NCBI RefSeq assembly: GCF_037975245.1
Contig: NC_092576.1
Span: forward strand, 22,691,611-22,755,610
Length of the DNA stretch: 64,000 nucleotides
Direction: 5' to 3'
From: Apostichopus japonicus
Lineage: Eukaryota; Echinodermata; Holothuroidea; Aspidochirotida; Stichopodidae
Positions 1-11,748 of this stretch are shown piece by piece; position 1 is the stretch's first letter; each line of letters opens with the position of its first letter. The translations under genes and the position numbers were made by a program. Under the pieces are notes generated by a model. That model did no database searches. It saw nothing but the letters and a program-made list of their open reading frames with translations, and was not told where the DNA came from.

Positions 1-588
1 ATGTTACAATGCTATCCAAAATCTTTGGTTTAATAAAGCTAGTATCCGTACGTTTGTAACAAAATATGAGGCTGGACACAATGGTGGAATGTTCCGTGTA
101 GCTTGCCTTCTTTGTTAAGCATAACAACTATGACACGGCAAACAAAATGCACATTACGACTTCACTTTGAGTAAGATGTCAATTGTCCATAGCGCCTTGG
201 CGCTTTGCCACGTAATAACTGGGTTATACGCATAAACTAGTCTTCTTCTTTGTTTTATCTGGTTATACGCTTTGGTGCTAAGCAGTATCTTTCCGGTTTG
301 GCGCATGGCAATGCGTACTCATTGTGCGCGTACGCAGATATAATCAATTGCTCAACCAGAAAGCTGTAACAGCTCCAGAAGCGCGACAAACTGAGAACTC
401 TACGTGTTTTGCCACGCTTGCGTATCAACCCCCTCGTGACGCCAGTGGTTGCGTTGTTTCACAATTTGAAAGTAACTTCTTTAGACAGATTATGTGAGCC
501 CGGTGCAGTCCAACCAAAACAAAATGCAAATACAAATCACCAATTTATTGTTTATAATTAGCAATTTCGTTACAAAACAAATTGTACC
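1..588. other. 5' flank, no gene recognised
   Basis: I see no convincing coding region or repeat. The stretch ends in the 5' leader of the small secreted-protein gene: an in-frame stop (TAG, 559-561) lies upstream of the chosen ATG at 589. No TATA box is obvious close to that ATG. Confidence 0.4.
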
Positions 589-764
589 ATGCATATGATG
601 TTAGTTGGTAATTTCATAGTAATATGCTGGTCCATTATGGTCATCGACGGATCTGATCTAAGAATGATGTCAGGCAGCAATGTTCGGTTCTTGCCTCCTG
701 TTTCTAACTACTCAAAGGAAATTGCAAAACCAGCTGCAGGACGGAAGGTTTATTCGGGAAGGAG
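589..764 (+). CDS. Secreted-protein gene exon 1 (signal peptide)
   Basis: First ATG after an in-frame stop, in the context ACCATG. It encodes a hydrophobic leader and a short propeptide ending YSGR. A consensus donor GTAAGT follows at 765-770, and without splicing a stop is reached at once (TAA, 766-768). The exon ends in phase 2. Confidence 0.45.
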
Positions 765-3700
765 GTAAGTACATGGTAGTAGCCTTTATGCCTACGGTAA
801 TGTAACATGTTTACTAAGTTCGTTAAGGTCCAACTGTGTTATACGTAGCTGCACTGTGATGGACACTTCCTGTGTTTCAATGTCAAATTGGACTAGCAGT
901 ATATAAACACTGTTTCGAAAGCAACTACACAACACCAAACGGCTACAGCGCAAAAAAGCCAATTTCCTACTCTGGAAGATGGAGCACTTTCATGAATTAT
1001 AGTAGGCCTAGGGCGGCCTATCTTATGGAGTGATCTTGAATGCATGCGCAATATTAGAGACGTTTCTCCTTGCTTAGCGACTTTAACTCCAAAAATAAGT
1101 TTAATATTATTCTTGCGGCATCTGATAAACTGTTGAAATTACGAAGTTGAAGGATAACAATTATTTTCAATAATAACATTTAGGCTTATGTTACTTTATA
1201 GCATGATGAAGTAGCGGCGCAACCCCAAAGTATTATTTATTAACCTAGGCCTAGCCTTGTTCCTTGTGTTTATGGGTGTACACTCAAAGTGATGCCTCGT
1301 TGTCATATCACGTTTATTATCGATTAAGGGAGCTCGTCGAAGATAAATGAGATTGCTGTGTGTTTCTTTACATCAGTGTCGTTCATCATGCATATATGTT
1401 AAATGGTACCTTAAAGTTATTTTTAAGATGTTTATTCTTATTTACAAGTTGGAAGAACACGGAAAAAGAAATGAGACAGAAAAGATGTTACTTTAAATTT
1501 GGTCGTTGGTGGGGATCCAAAAAAGACTGTGAAAAGAGGATGGCAGAACGAAAACCTCCGACGAAACTATCTTGGAATGTAACTAATGAAGTTTTAAATC
1601 ATGGTAATTGTCCAACTATAACATCCTCAGAGCTTGAAAAAATATCTGACATAAATCGCTTTTATTGCTGCTGACGAAGTGAGCTGTTGTATTATTGATA
1701 TCAGGTGCGTATCCAGGGGGGGGGGGCGTTGGGGGCGCGCGCCCCCCGGGTAAGAAAAAGAGGAGAGAAAAAAAAGAGAAGAAAAAAAGGAAAAAAGAGG
1801 GGAAAAAAGAGGAGGAAGGAGAGGAAGGAAGGGAAAAGAAAAAGAAGAAAGAAGAAAGAGAGAAAAAGGAGAAAAGGAGGGAGCAAAAGAAAAACGCGAA
1901 GACACCGGGAAGAGAAAGAGGAACAGTGACATCATTACAGCGCTGAAGGGTAGCCAGTGACGGATCAATGATTTCGTAAAAGTGTGACTTACCAAACCCC
2001 TTACACCGACAACTCCATTTTTTGACGTTTCCATTTTCCTCTCTCACTAATGATCTATATATATATACTATATATGGTCTATCATAACGCGTGTGTAGAA
2101 TTGTGCTATGAAACCAACTGTGGCTGGTCTCGAACTCTACCGTGTAGTCGGGGAACATGACGCATTTTTGGATTGGGGCGACTGCCAGCCCCCCCCCCCC
2201 ATTCAGCATTTTTTTTAAATGATATCGCTAAGTAATTTCAAAATGGAAAGTGCTTAGAGGCAACTTACAAGGCCTGGGAAGTGTCATTTCCAGCGATCTG
2301 GGAGACATTTTCGGCCAAAATTTTCTTGTACGCTTCACGCCAACCTATGGTGGCGCTACGCTTAGATAATTTGCCTACAGGCTTTGCCCCTCCCTTGGCA
2401 AATTCCTCGCTACGCGACTGTTCGAAATTGTAACGCAAACAGCAGATATCACATCATATTAGTGAGCATGAAAATGGCGTTCCTGGATGAAAAGCCTCAA
2501 AGTTGTCCGACTTGCCTGAAAAAATAACCAACAGTTTTCGCGCGCTTCGCGCGCGTTCAACCTGTTCATGTTATTAAACCTATAAGCAAGCATCGTTTAT
2601 TAAATCGCATGCCATCGTGTACCGTACGGTCCGTTAAAATTGCGCAGTATACCGCGGGATGCTAATGTAAACAACGACATGTCTCATGTAGATGTATAAA
2701 AAGCATGGAGGTCCAATTATGTCAAAACTCTCTTTTACATTAGTAATGGCGAATTAGGGGCTGCACCCCCGCCGCGCAGTGGCGGAGCGTCCATACGGTC
2801 AGGGGGCGGATGCCCCCCCCCCTGACGGACTCAAATGGACTGCTGGCGCCTTTTTCAGCTCTTTACCACTTTTTACTTGTTCGTGATTATTGACTTTTTT
2901 ATTGCGCTCTCATCTACTTATTGACATTTGTCACATTTTGTTGGTGTAATTTGGCGATGACACCTTATTCTTCGTCTATCTGCAAATTAGCCAGGCCCGG
3001 AAAGGGTCATTTCCGGCGATCTAGGGAGTATCTTGACCCCAAAATTTTCTGTACGCTACGCGCCAACCAGTGGTGGCGCTCCGCTTAGATAGTGTCGAAA
3101 GCGCCCCTACAGACCATTCTCGCCACTCCTGACCAATACCCCTAGCTCCGCCACTGCCACCGCGCCTCCTACGCCTATGTGTGTAGTGTTCGCTTTCGGA
3201 AATATCTGCTATTTTTTCATTTCCTTCAACCAAGTTTTATAATAGCCGTTATAAGAGGTTTTAATATTTCTACATCAATAAATTAACTGCGTCTGAATTT
3301 TAGAAAATTTCTGACCAACATTCTGCATCACACTTCCCTCTACTCGTGCAATTTTGACCGGTCTGTTAGGGGTTGAAAGAAGTTTTTCTATATTGGTTGT
3401 CCAACATTATGGGTATGTTTTGAAGTGAGTTTATTCACGAGAAATGTGAATTTTCAAATTCTGAACAAATATGGGGCTTATAAAACCTTGAAAAGTGGGG
3501 TTGACGGGTATTGTGGGCCGCGACGTAGAATCACCTACAAAAGCAAAGACCCACAGGAGATGCGATCAGGTCGAACATGATGTGTGCAGGGTTGACAATC
3601 TTCAAAAAAGTTATGGATGGAAAAAAAAACTATTAGGAAATACTTGGTTCTCAGGCAAAAAGTGTACATCTGGTTGGTCATTTCAAGCCCGAGAAGTGCC

Positions 3701-4823
3701 GTTTCCGGTGATCTGGGGGGTTTCAAAACAAGAAATTTTCTTGTACGCTGCGCGCCAACCGATGGTGGCGCTCCGCTTAGATAGTAATTCGCGCCCCCCC
3801 GGGTTTGAAAATCCTGGATACGCGCCTGGATATTACATTACAAATAGAGATATAGGCCTCTACTAATTCAATGTAACAATTATATGTTTGTCTGAGATAA
3901 TACATCAACTAAAGTTTTGTTATTTAACTGGCCATGGGATCCTTTGCAACGATTTTTATGCATTTTGAATATGGCAGAGTACACGTGGTATTTTTCTATG
4001 CTATTTCACTACGGATTATCGGTAAGCTATAAACTGCGTTACTCGAAAAAGTGCTTGGTCTAAGTGCCAGCTCTGTGAACAATTTGAACGAAAGAATCCA
4101 CGACTATTGCATGTAACAATAAGTCCTGACTTGTCTGCATATATTAGGTGTGATTACACAATTATTTTACAAATATAAGTATCGCACGGTAATAGAACAA
4201 ACACTAGAGCTTACATGATTCTCAATATCACTCAATAGCTTCTTATATGATGTGACGCAATTTGATAGAACAATCAACCGTAGGTATAACCTGTATCTTT
4301 TTTTCTTGTAGAACATATTGTTCCTTCATCTGTACATCTTTCGGCCCGAAAGACTCCCAGGTCGCAGGGTCTGCTTCAACTACTGAAATCGAAACAGGAA
4401 CTTCTTGATCTTGTGACAGGTATAATAATATGTTTGATCTCACCATGAATCATATAACCTAGCACGATGCCTCTTCATTGATCTAAAAAATGTGCTAACT
4501 TATTACGTTTGGATGTTTCCAGCAGATGATCAGAGTAAATGAAGTATAGACTGGGAGAATTGTCTTTGTCTTTAGATTTTAACCGTCTACAGCGTGTTTT
4601 TTTCTCTCCGTATAAAGTTTATAATATGTGATTGCTTGTTCCACTGATACTAACTCTTTCATCTTTCATCTTAGATATGAAATCTAAAAGACGAAAACCT
4701 ACGGGCAACGTGAAGCCTTATCCTGGCACTAAGAAACGTCATCAGAGAAAAAAGAAGAACACGTGGAAGAAAAAGCCTTCATTAAACTCATGGAGGAAAT
4801 ACAAGTCAAACATCCCAGATTAG
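589..4823 (+). CDS. Candidate secreted basic protein, four-exon model
   Basis: Model: exons 589-764, 1449-1603, 4312-4419 and 4675-4823; 588 nt in total, 195 residues plus stop. Phases agree at all three junctions (2, 1, 1). The N-terminus is a likely signal peptide: MHMML followed by a hydrophobic stretch. The middle has a furin-like site RQKR directly before CYFKFGRWWGSKKDC, a 15-residue Cys-bounded segment followed by EKR. The C-terminus is extremely Lys/Arg rich (KSKRRK, KKRHQRKKK, WKKK). I do not recognise the family. The combination suggests a processed, heparin-binding-type secreted factor; the C-x-F-x-F-x-x-W segment faintly recalls midkine/pleiotrophin, but I would not assign it. If exon 2 is not spliced at 1603 it reads to a stop at 1672-1674, giving a shorter 133-residue protein. 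Confidence 0.42.
765..1448 (+). other. Intron 1 of the secreted-protein model
   Basis: Starts GTAAGT and ends ACAAG. It contains a TATA-like string (TATATAAA, about 900-907) which may mean nothing. No coding signal or repeat was seen. Confidence 0.35.
1449..1603 (+). CDS. Secreted-protein gene exon 2 (Cys-bounded segment)
   Basis: The acceptor is a T-rich tract ending ACAAG at 1441-1448. The first base completes the split codon from exon 1 in frame. The exon contains RQKR, then two Cys separated by 13 residues, then EKR. The proposed donor is ATG|GTAATT at 1604, which is weak; the alternative is read-through to the stop at 1672-1674, adding three more Cys. Confidence 0.4.
2268..3785. repeat. 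Three diverged copies of a ~100-bp TE segment
   Basis: Copies at about 2268-2370, 2992-3093 and 3690-3785. They share a core TGTACGCT..CGCCAACC and TGGTGGCGCT.CGCTTAGAT, preceded by GTCATTTCC.GCGATCT. They are probably the subterminal region of related elements inserted into one another. Confidence 0.65.
2777..3156. mobile_element. Nested hAT-like non-autonomous element
   Basis: Terminal inverted repeats CAGTGGCGGAGC (2777-2788) and its inverse (3145-3156). They are flanked by near-identical 8-bp sequences, CCGCCGCG at 2769-2776 and CCACCGCG at 3157-3164 (7 of 8 match). TIRs starting CAG and an 8-bp duplication are typical of hAT elements. There is no ORF of note. It sits inside the larger transposon. 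Confidence 0.55.
4312..4419 (+). CDS. Secreted-protein gene exon 3
   Basis: A very strong acceptor (a run of T, then CTTGTAG, at 4298-4311) and donor ACAG|GTATAA. The frame is open on entry in phase 1 and leaves in phase 1. It encodes a Ser/Arg/Lys-containing, Leu-rich stretch ending LLDLVT. The opposite strand is also open here (4243-4446), but the splice signals favour the plus strand. Confidence 0.4.
4675..4823 (+). CDS. Secreted-protein gene exon 4 (basic tail, stop)
   Basis: Acceptor TTTCATCTTAG at 4664-4674, phase-consistent with exon 3. Roughly 40% of the 48 residues are Lys or Arg, and TAG follows at 4821-4823. ATTAAA at 4981-4986 could be the polyadenylation signal. Confidence 0.42.
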
Positions 4824-5262
4824 ACCTATATATATTAATCTCATTAAGACATGCTTCACTGAATGTTGTCTCATATCTGTCGTGCACGATCCAGTGCGGT
4901 TTGATACACATTTATCGCGAACAAAAATCATTCGTAATTAACCTTCAAATTGTTGTTAATTGAACTGTTCTCGCAATTTGATTAAAAACATATTTGAACT
5001 GAAGTATTATGGAGAAGAATGATGGTGTTTTCCAGGGAAATGATTTTTTTCCTATTCTCTACATATTTCTTTAATATTGCTTTACATAATTTTACATGCT
5101 GACACATTTCATCTCTTGCTGGAAGAACGATGCATCCATCTTCTTGTATACTCTGTGACAGAAACTTCGTAAATATATTATAAATTTTCTCAACTTTCAT
5201 TGGTCTATTCTTCATTTTAAGTTTTCCTCTTCTTTGTTGTACACACACGCACACACATACAT

Positions 5263-5315
<53 letters not shown>

Positions 5316-6319
5316 GATATTTCAAAATTCCAGGACATTTTGTCGAATTGGAGAAATTTTCGGGGACACTTGTTCATCCGGGGACGGCACATTGGAATCG
5401 CCGCCTGTCCCCGAAAAATGTCATGTTAAAGATACTTTCAGCTGTAACGTGGGCAAATGTTATTTCGATGCTCACTTTGATATTCATATTTGGCGTTATT
5501 CATGTTGCAGGTATTCGTACTTACATTAGGTGTTTGTTGCTGTAATTAATATTTCATGGATTTATGGTTCATGATAGTTAAATAGAATGCTATTTCAGAT
5601 TGGATAATGGGGTATTCCATTGCATAGCAAATAGTCTGTGGTGATCACATGACAAATGTTTAAGGGCGGTATTTGATGTGATACACTTTTCTTTCATTCT
5701 ACATGCATTAGTTCATGGGTTTGAACCAGTGTTTTAATCTTGTGAGTTAAGATGTACTCCTACCCAAGATGCAGTGATCGGTTAAATATCGACGATTCAG
5801 TGATTGATAATTATGAATGGTTATGGGATGGTCATTTTGGATAATTATTTCATATATTAGTTGTTAACCCCTTGTAAATGGATATAGAGGTGTTAATCTA
5901 GTGCCCGTGCATTTTGGTATTTCCAATAATTTTACTCAGACTCATGTTTTGGGGTGCAGGGACAAATAACTAAAGTTATGCACCTGACCAAGTCTTCTGA
6001 CTGTGTGACATAAACATGTATCTGTGCTCAGGTATTTATTACAAGCACTAAGGTTATATTGTTGTACATTTTTCTAATCCTGCTCTCATGTATATTTATT
6101 TTACATAATTCAGAGGTTGTTGTTTCTTGGTTAATAAATTGACAGTTACTCTAGTCTCTCGTGTCGCCCTTGTTGCTGTAACCGATTCTAATCGACAGAC
6201 TTACTTATCTTGTCCTCGTCCTTCCTCGGTTCACGTCCTTTTACATATATTTCCAGCATTTGAAATATTGCTGTATTTGGATACATTGCTGAGAAATACC
6301 TAGAGTTTATTTCTGCTTA
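4824..6319. other. No gene recognised
   Basis: The minus-strand frame 4982-5392 is open and superficially protein-like (Lys/Ile rich) but has no recognisable motif and runs into a microsatellite. I do not call it a gene. Confidence 0.35.
5240..5312. repeat. (CA)n/(TA)n compound microsatellite
   Basis: An alternating CA run passes directly into an uninterrupted TA run of about 35 bp. Confidence 0.9.
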
Positions 6320-6560
6320 AAACATTATTGCTCGGGTATTATGTATTAGTTTAGCATGATAGTTTAGGTATTAGGTATTTGTTTAATATTATTGCTCAAG
6401 TATTATGAATTAGTTTGGTATTATTGCTCAGATATTATGTATTAGTTGAGTATTATTGCTCAGGTAGTATGTATTAGTTAAGTATTATTGCTCAGGTATT
6501 ATGCATTAGTTTAGTATTATTGCTCAGGTATTATGCATTAGTTTAGAATTATAGCTGATG
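6320..6560. repeat. ~32-bp minisatellite
   Basis: About seven degenerate copies of a unit containing TATTATTGCTCAGGTATTA and GTATTAGTTTAG. Confidence 0.75.
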
Positions 6561-7164
6561 TAATATGAGGTTAGCCCAAATCTGCAGGTGATTTTAAAAT
6601 TACTTTACGCATATTTAACAGACTTTGAAATATATTCCAAAGAACTTTGAGAGAAGATTCCTCATCTTACATTGTTCTTGAAATCCGTATGAGGCAGCAT
6701 ATCGTTAGCCAAGAGGCTCTGTCACTTTTCGATACCATGCACTCCCATTCAATAACAGTGCACTTTATCGGAAACATCCTCCTATATCCCAGCTCTCGTA
6801 ATAATATCATCAGAGGTTTTTTTTTTAAATTAAATCCATTGACTTGTACTTGTAAATTCTTGAAAAAGTCCCTGCTGTTTTGGGCCACTGTATAGCATAA
6901 ACAAAACTTATGATATATGGCATCTGTCCGGACGTTTCTAAATTTGAACGCTGTTTACAGATCTCCAAGGATTTTGTATAGCGTTGTAACATATCTTAGC
7001 TAAGCGCTACTTTATAAAAATATGATTTAAAAGATCTCGTCATCAAAACCTTCGAAAATAATCAGGATATGCACAGGTTCTTTGCCCAGAAGTGTCTGTC
7101 AGAGATTCCTTAAAGGAATTCTCAGGGATTTCAGAGACTTTAGCTGCTTGTCAAGTTTCCCGGA

Positions 7165-7612
7165 GTTAGGAAGGGCCCAGAGCCATTTGTCTATGTACGG
7201 CTATGAACGGGCCAGAGCCGTTTGTCTATGTACGGCTGTGAAAGGACCCAGAGCCGTTTGTCTTTGTATGGCTCTGAAATGACCCAGAGCCGTTTGTCTA
7301 TGTATGGCTGTGAAAGGACCCAGAGCGGTTTGTTTATGTATGGCTGTGAAAGGACCCAGAGCGGTTTGTTTATGTATGGCTCTGAAATGACCCAGAGCCG
7401 TTTGTCTGTGTACGGCTGTGAAAGGACCCAGGGCCGTTTGTCTATGTACGGCTGTGAAAGGACCCAGAGCCGTCTGTCTGTGTACGGCTGTGAAAGGACC
7501 CAAAGCCGTTTGTCTTTGAACGGCTGTGAAATGACCCAGAGCCGTTTGTCTATGTATGGCTATAAAAGGATCCAGAGCCGTTTGTCTGTGTACGGCTACG
7601 GAAGGACCGATT
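7165..7612. repeat. 36-bp minisatellite, about 12 copies
   Basis: The unit contains GACCCAGAGCCGTTTGTCTA and TGGCTGTGAAAG. A period of exactly 36 bp (12 codons) keeps several frames open on both strands, giving open frames of 130 and 151 codons. With no splice signals or homology, these are most likely artefacts of the period. Confidence 0.9.
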
Positions 7613-7619
7613 AAACAGC

Positions 7620-9902
7620 GACCTCTGTTAATTTGGGGTGTGACTCGAGAGCCCAATTACTTCATATGATCCTCACCGCCTCACGCGAGCGGAAGTAGCG
7701 TCTAAAGTAGTACGGCAGTTCACGGAAATTAAAACATAGGAGCCATATCACACCTGCTGATAACAGTACGCTTTGCATGCTATTTGAAGATCACTCGCGC
7801 CATCTTGATACACCCAAATCAATGACTTGCGCGAAGGGTGCGTTATAGTAACGACGTTTCGAGACAAAAATTATCGGGAAAATATCTTTCCTTTTCACAT
7901 AAAAAAGACTTGATGGACTACATTAGATTAAATTTTGTGTTAAAAACATACTGTTTAAAAGAATGACATCTCTCAAGTATGCAGCAGCTGCTTACAAACT
8001 GTTCTTTTTGATTAAAAAAAAAACATCCTAACAGGTTCACAAATGATGTACAATATAACGTTTGGCCCTTAACTAGATAGATAGGGCACAAAGCCTAACC
8101 GCAGTCTCTATCGTTCATTATATTAATTTTGTTGAGACCGAAATGTTGGGGAGATGGCTTTACAGTAATGTGTGAGCCCCTGGGAGCAGGTACTCCGAGT
8201 TGGCGGGGCATTGACAAATCATGGAGGGGCAACAAAAACTTAAAAGTATAGGCACAATACTGAGGTGCTGTTACTTGTGAAGCTTGTTCATATGATGGTG
8301 GGACAACTTAGTGGGTGGGGTAGGAGAACACTATTCTGAACGTAGAGGTCATGCCCCCTGGGCCCAACTTGGTAACCAGACTGCTGGGGAGAAATTCATA
8401 CCCAAATGGAGTCATATAGCCACCGTACAAAAATGCTCATAAATGACTGATTTTACACTTCAAGTCATGTTGAGGTAAAACATTTTTTTTGAAAATGTTT
8501 ATGACAATTTAAGTCTACAAAAGCTGAAACTCATTGAAAGATCTTCGAAAACTTGTTGCATTTTTTGAACTGAGTGGTACCTCACTGAGTAATGAAACAA
8601 CCAAGATGCCATCAATTGCTATATATAAGTTGACGATGCAGGTGCTTGGAAAATAAGTCAACACGCAAAACGCATAACTTCCCAAACTTTATATCACGTC
8701 TATTTTCAGTGGATGTATCAGATTGTCCAAGTGGAAACGGGTACAGTATATAAACATACTTGCAAAATTAAACTCAACATGGTAAAAGCAATATAAAACC
8801 TCTCCAAATATATCAAACTACCCCCCCCCCCCAACACAATATAAAATGGTTATATGCTTTGTAAGATAACTCTCTTAACATTTGATTGACATACTGTTAT
8901 TAAATTTATTAAAGCTAACATGGAACGATGCACCATCACCGCATAGCATTTTTAGATGTCTGACACAGTACACAGTGTCTACTTACAAGTAATAACTTGT
9001 ATAGTATTATATCGTTTTCATGTTGTAAGTGTATCCATATGTAACTCTCAAAATGCCTTCGGTGATGCATAGTGACTCACATGTGCATACTTTGTTGTCA
9101 AGAAATGCAATTTATCACTACATAGGCCGTACCTATGAAATTGTCGTTCTGCCAAAAACGATAAAGGTATTTTTAGATTTATTGAAATAAACAGTGATAA
9201 AAGTTTGAAATAAATATGGAGGTCAATAGACTGTGAATACTTAAAATGCAGAGCTGCCTTTATGGTGTATTTGAACCCGAATGCAAACTTGTATTGAGGT
9301 TTAGTGGATGACTTTATCGTAACAGGGTATATGAACCAATGTAATCCTTATAAGATATCTTATAAAGTTTGTTTGTATGAGTTCTGCAGATACTGTTGAC
9401 CCCTTGATGAATTTTGAGCCCCTTGTTCGTCCCGACAAAGTTCCCGATATCGTCGTATTCCGGGAATTTTCCTTCAAAGTGGAAACATTATCAGGAACTT
9501 ATTTGATTATTACTAGGGATAAATATGCCCCCATTGCAAAAACAAAGAATCAACAGTATAGGCCCCTCGTAGTTTTCATTCATTTAATGATAGAACGAAG
9601 CATAAGATAGTATTCCTCTGCTAAATCTGCTAAAATGTTGTGGATATCACGTTTCAATTATGGTAACCCAAATTGCTCACGAAATTTGCACCCATGCAAT
9701 AATAGAACGACCTGCAACTTGTTTACAATCGATGTATCACAGCGAAATATTCAAGAGCTTAACTCGGAATGGGCTCCAACATTATAGGCTATTATCATAT
9801 GTAGTATTCTATACACAAACTGTTAAAAACTTCAAATTGCAAATCTGCCTAGTAGTCCTTTTACAGAGAATGACATCGAACTACAAAAGCAAGCCTGAAT
9901 AA
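7620..9902. other. No gene recognised
   Basis: AT-rich sequence with a homopolymer C run near 8820 and a G-rich patch at 8160-8400. Short open frames at 9377-9610 and 9660-9902 have no recognisable motif or splice context. Confidence 0.35.
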
Positions 9903-9940
9903 CAAGTATGTGTATATTAGATCCTCCTGCAAGCAGGAAC
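9903..9940 (-). mobile_element. 5'-truncated SINE 3' end
   Basis: The complement of this stretch repeats the tail of the SINE at 62.9-63.15 kb: TCGCGAGTTCCTGCTTGCAG, then GAGGATCTAA and a degenerate CATA-type tail. Only about 40 bp are present. The LTR element inserted a few bases to the right. Confidence 0.6.
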
Positions 9941-9956
9941 TCGCGAGTAAACATAT

Positions 9957-11704
9957 TGTAACGTTGACCTCGGTCCACTGCATACAAGCACAGTCAACCA
10001 AAATGATGAAGAGAACTTTCTGTGTTGTTTCTTGAAAATCACTTTATTTCTCAAATTTTTACAAATGATTATTCTTAATTGGTGAGTCGAAGAACAGCAA
10101 GACGGATTTACAGTGTGTCAGTGTATAAAACGGTTTCAAACTTGAGTAATTGCTCAAGAGTAACACTGAGCCTGGAAACTAGCAATGACCTATGATGAGC
10201 ATGTAATAATAACGTATACCTGAGTAAATACATTCACTGGTATCTGAGAAAGTGTCTCACCGGCACAGCTACTCGCGAGTAAGTAGAGTATACTAGATAA
10301 CAATAAGCAGTGTTCTCCCCAGTTCATATACCACAGTTGCTCTTGAGAAAGTATCCTATGAGCAGGTTTCTAGTATGCAGCTAAACATTGAGAAGACAAC
10401 TGAGCAAACGTCTCAGGAGTAGATTTCTCATAAGTGAGAAATCATAATTTGAGTAGTTATCTCATGAGTAGGTAAACGATGAGAAAATATATTTGAGTCG
10501 TTATCTCACGAGTAGATGACCAGTGAGTAGATTTCTCATGAGTAGGTAAACGATGAGAAAATATATTTGAGTAGTTATCTCACGAGTAGATGACCGGTGA
10601 GTAGATTTCTCATGAGTAGGTGACCAGTGAGTAGATTTCTCATGAGTAGGTAAACGATGAGAAAATATATTTGAGTAGTTATCTCACGAGTAGATGACCA
10701 GTGAGTAGATTTCTCATGAGTAGGTAAACGATGAGAAAATATATTTGAGTATATGGCTGGCTAACTATTGAAAAGGTATTTGGCGAGTAAATCAATCGCC
10801 AGAGAGACGTCCTTTCACGTGGTACATAATGTAAGGAATTTGATTAAAAGTATTCCAAGTTCGCTAGATCGTAAATTAACAGTCTTTCCCAAAATCTAAC
10901 AGACAAATAACTACCAAATCATGGCTAACGATCGCTTTAAAATTGACAACCAACATGTATCATCATGAACTTGTTTACTATATACCCCACTTGCGTTCAA
11001 TGGCTACGTGACTCTCAGTGGCCTATAACACAATAACGGGTCAACATATCGTTCCTTATTTTCTTAATTAACACTTTGGTCCCTACATATATTCTGACCC
11101 AAATTACTTGATACAGAAATAATTACTAATAACACATTTCTTAGCTCGCTACGTTACGACAAAGCGCTGCCTCGAACACAGTACCTAACGTTGCAGTATA
11201 TCAACCAGCCTATCGAACCTAGCCCTTCGTTAAATTCTTGAACTAAGTTTACTCTGAATAACACAACCGTTTCGTGTCCTAAACTAATTTACGGATCATT
11301 GCAACAATTTGTAAGCAATAGGTCATTAATTTTACAGCTAAACGTGTCCCTGTTCAAGTAATTAAACTTATATAAGGCCAAATTTACCCACAATTCCGAC
11401 AACTTACATGTATACGTCTAAACCGCTTGCGTTCTTTCGTTCGACTCCCTAACACATGTGTAAAATCAATACAGGTATGTACGGTAATTTTCCATGGAAT
11501 TTCCAACGTTATAACAATACACAGGAAGCAACGGGTGATGCAATCAGCTGTTCAGTGATTGGTTAGAAGCCTCTCGCACGACTATATGCAAATATGGAGG
11601 TCAATAAACTTTGCCTAAGAAGTTCACCGGCTTATTCCGGTATAAGATAAAGATAAAAACAGAGAAATAATAAACGAACATAGTGAATATAAATTTTCGC
11701 TACA
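9957..11704 (-). repeat. 3' LTR (1,748 bp)
   Basis: Same length as the 5' LTR and nearly identical. The polyadenylation signal AATAAA (minus strand, 10043-10048) lies about 90 bp before the LTR end, as expected for the R/U5 side. Internal repeats are at about 10430-10750. Confidence 0.95.
10430..10752 (-). repeat. Internal tandem repeats in the LTR
   Basis: About four copies of a composite ~74-bp unit (GAGTAGATTTCTCATGAGTA, then GGTAAACGATGAGAAAATAT, then GAGTAGTTATCTCACGAGTA). The same block occurs in the other LTR at about 18453-18775. It is rich in small palindromes such as CTCATGAG, and CTCGCGAG lies nearby. It lies downstream of the putative TATA box, so it may be transcribed. Confidence 0.8.
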
Positions 11705-11717
11705 CCACCCCCCTCTC
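11705..11717 (-). promoter_or_regulatory. Polypurine tract
   Basis: On the minus strand GAGAGGGGGGTGG lies directly before the 3' LTR. This is the expected plus-strand primer position. Confidence 0.8.
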
Positions 11718-11748
11718 AACAGGATGAATGCTTCCACGCATTCGTTGT

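Larger units (their letters stand above)
1702..3828. mobile_element. DNA transposon with 16-bp TIRs and 5-bp target duplication
   Basis: The left end 1702-1717 reads CAGGTGCGTATCCAGG and the right end 3813-3828 is its inverse with one mismatch (CAGGCGCGTATCCAGG). Both ends are flanked by GATAT (1697-1701 and 3829-3833), a 5-bp target-site duplication. Near each TIR is a G/C-rich block containing CGCGCCCCCC. There is no transposase ORF, so this copy is non-autonomous. A 5-bp duplication would fit the hAT5 group, but that is inference. The interior holds a purine-rich tract (about 1747-1925) and a nested element. Confidence 0.72.

Noticed and set aside
1616-2209. 197-codon minus-strand frame rich in Ser/Phe
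   Set aside because: It reads the complement of a purine-rich tract within a DNA transposon.
4243-4446. Minus-strand open frame with a protein-like end (VPVSISVVEA...), faintly like a cytokine tail
   Set aside because: The plus strand has a much stronger acceptor and a donor over the same bases, and phases fit neighbouring plus-strand exons.
4982-5392. 136-codon minus-strand open frame
   Set aside because: About a quarter is microsatellite translation; the rest has no recognisable motif or supporting splice sites.
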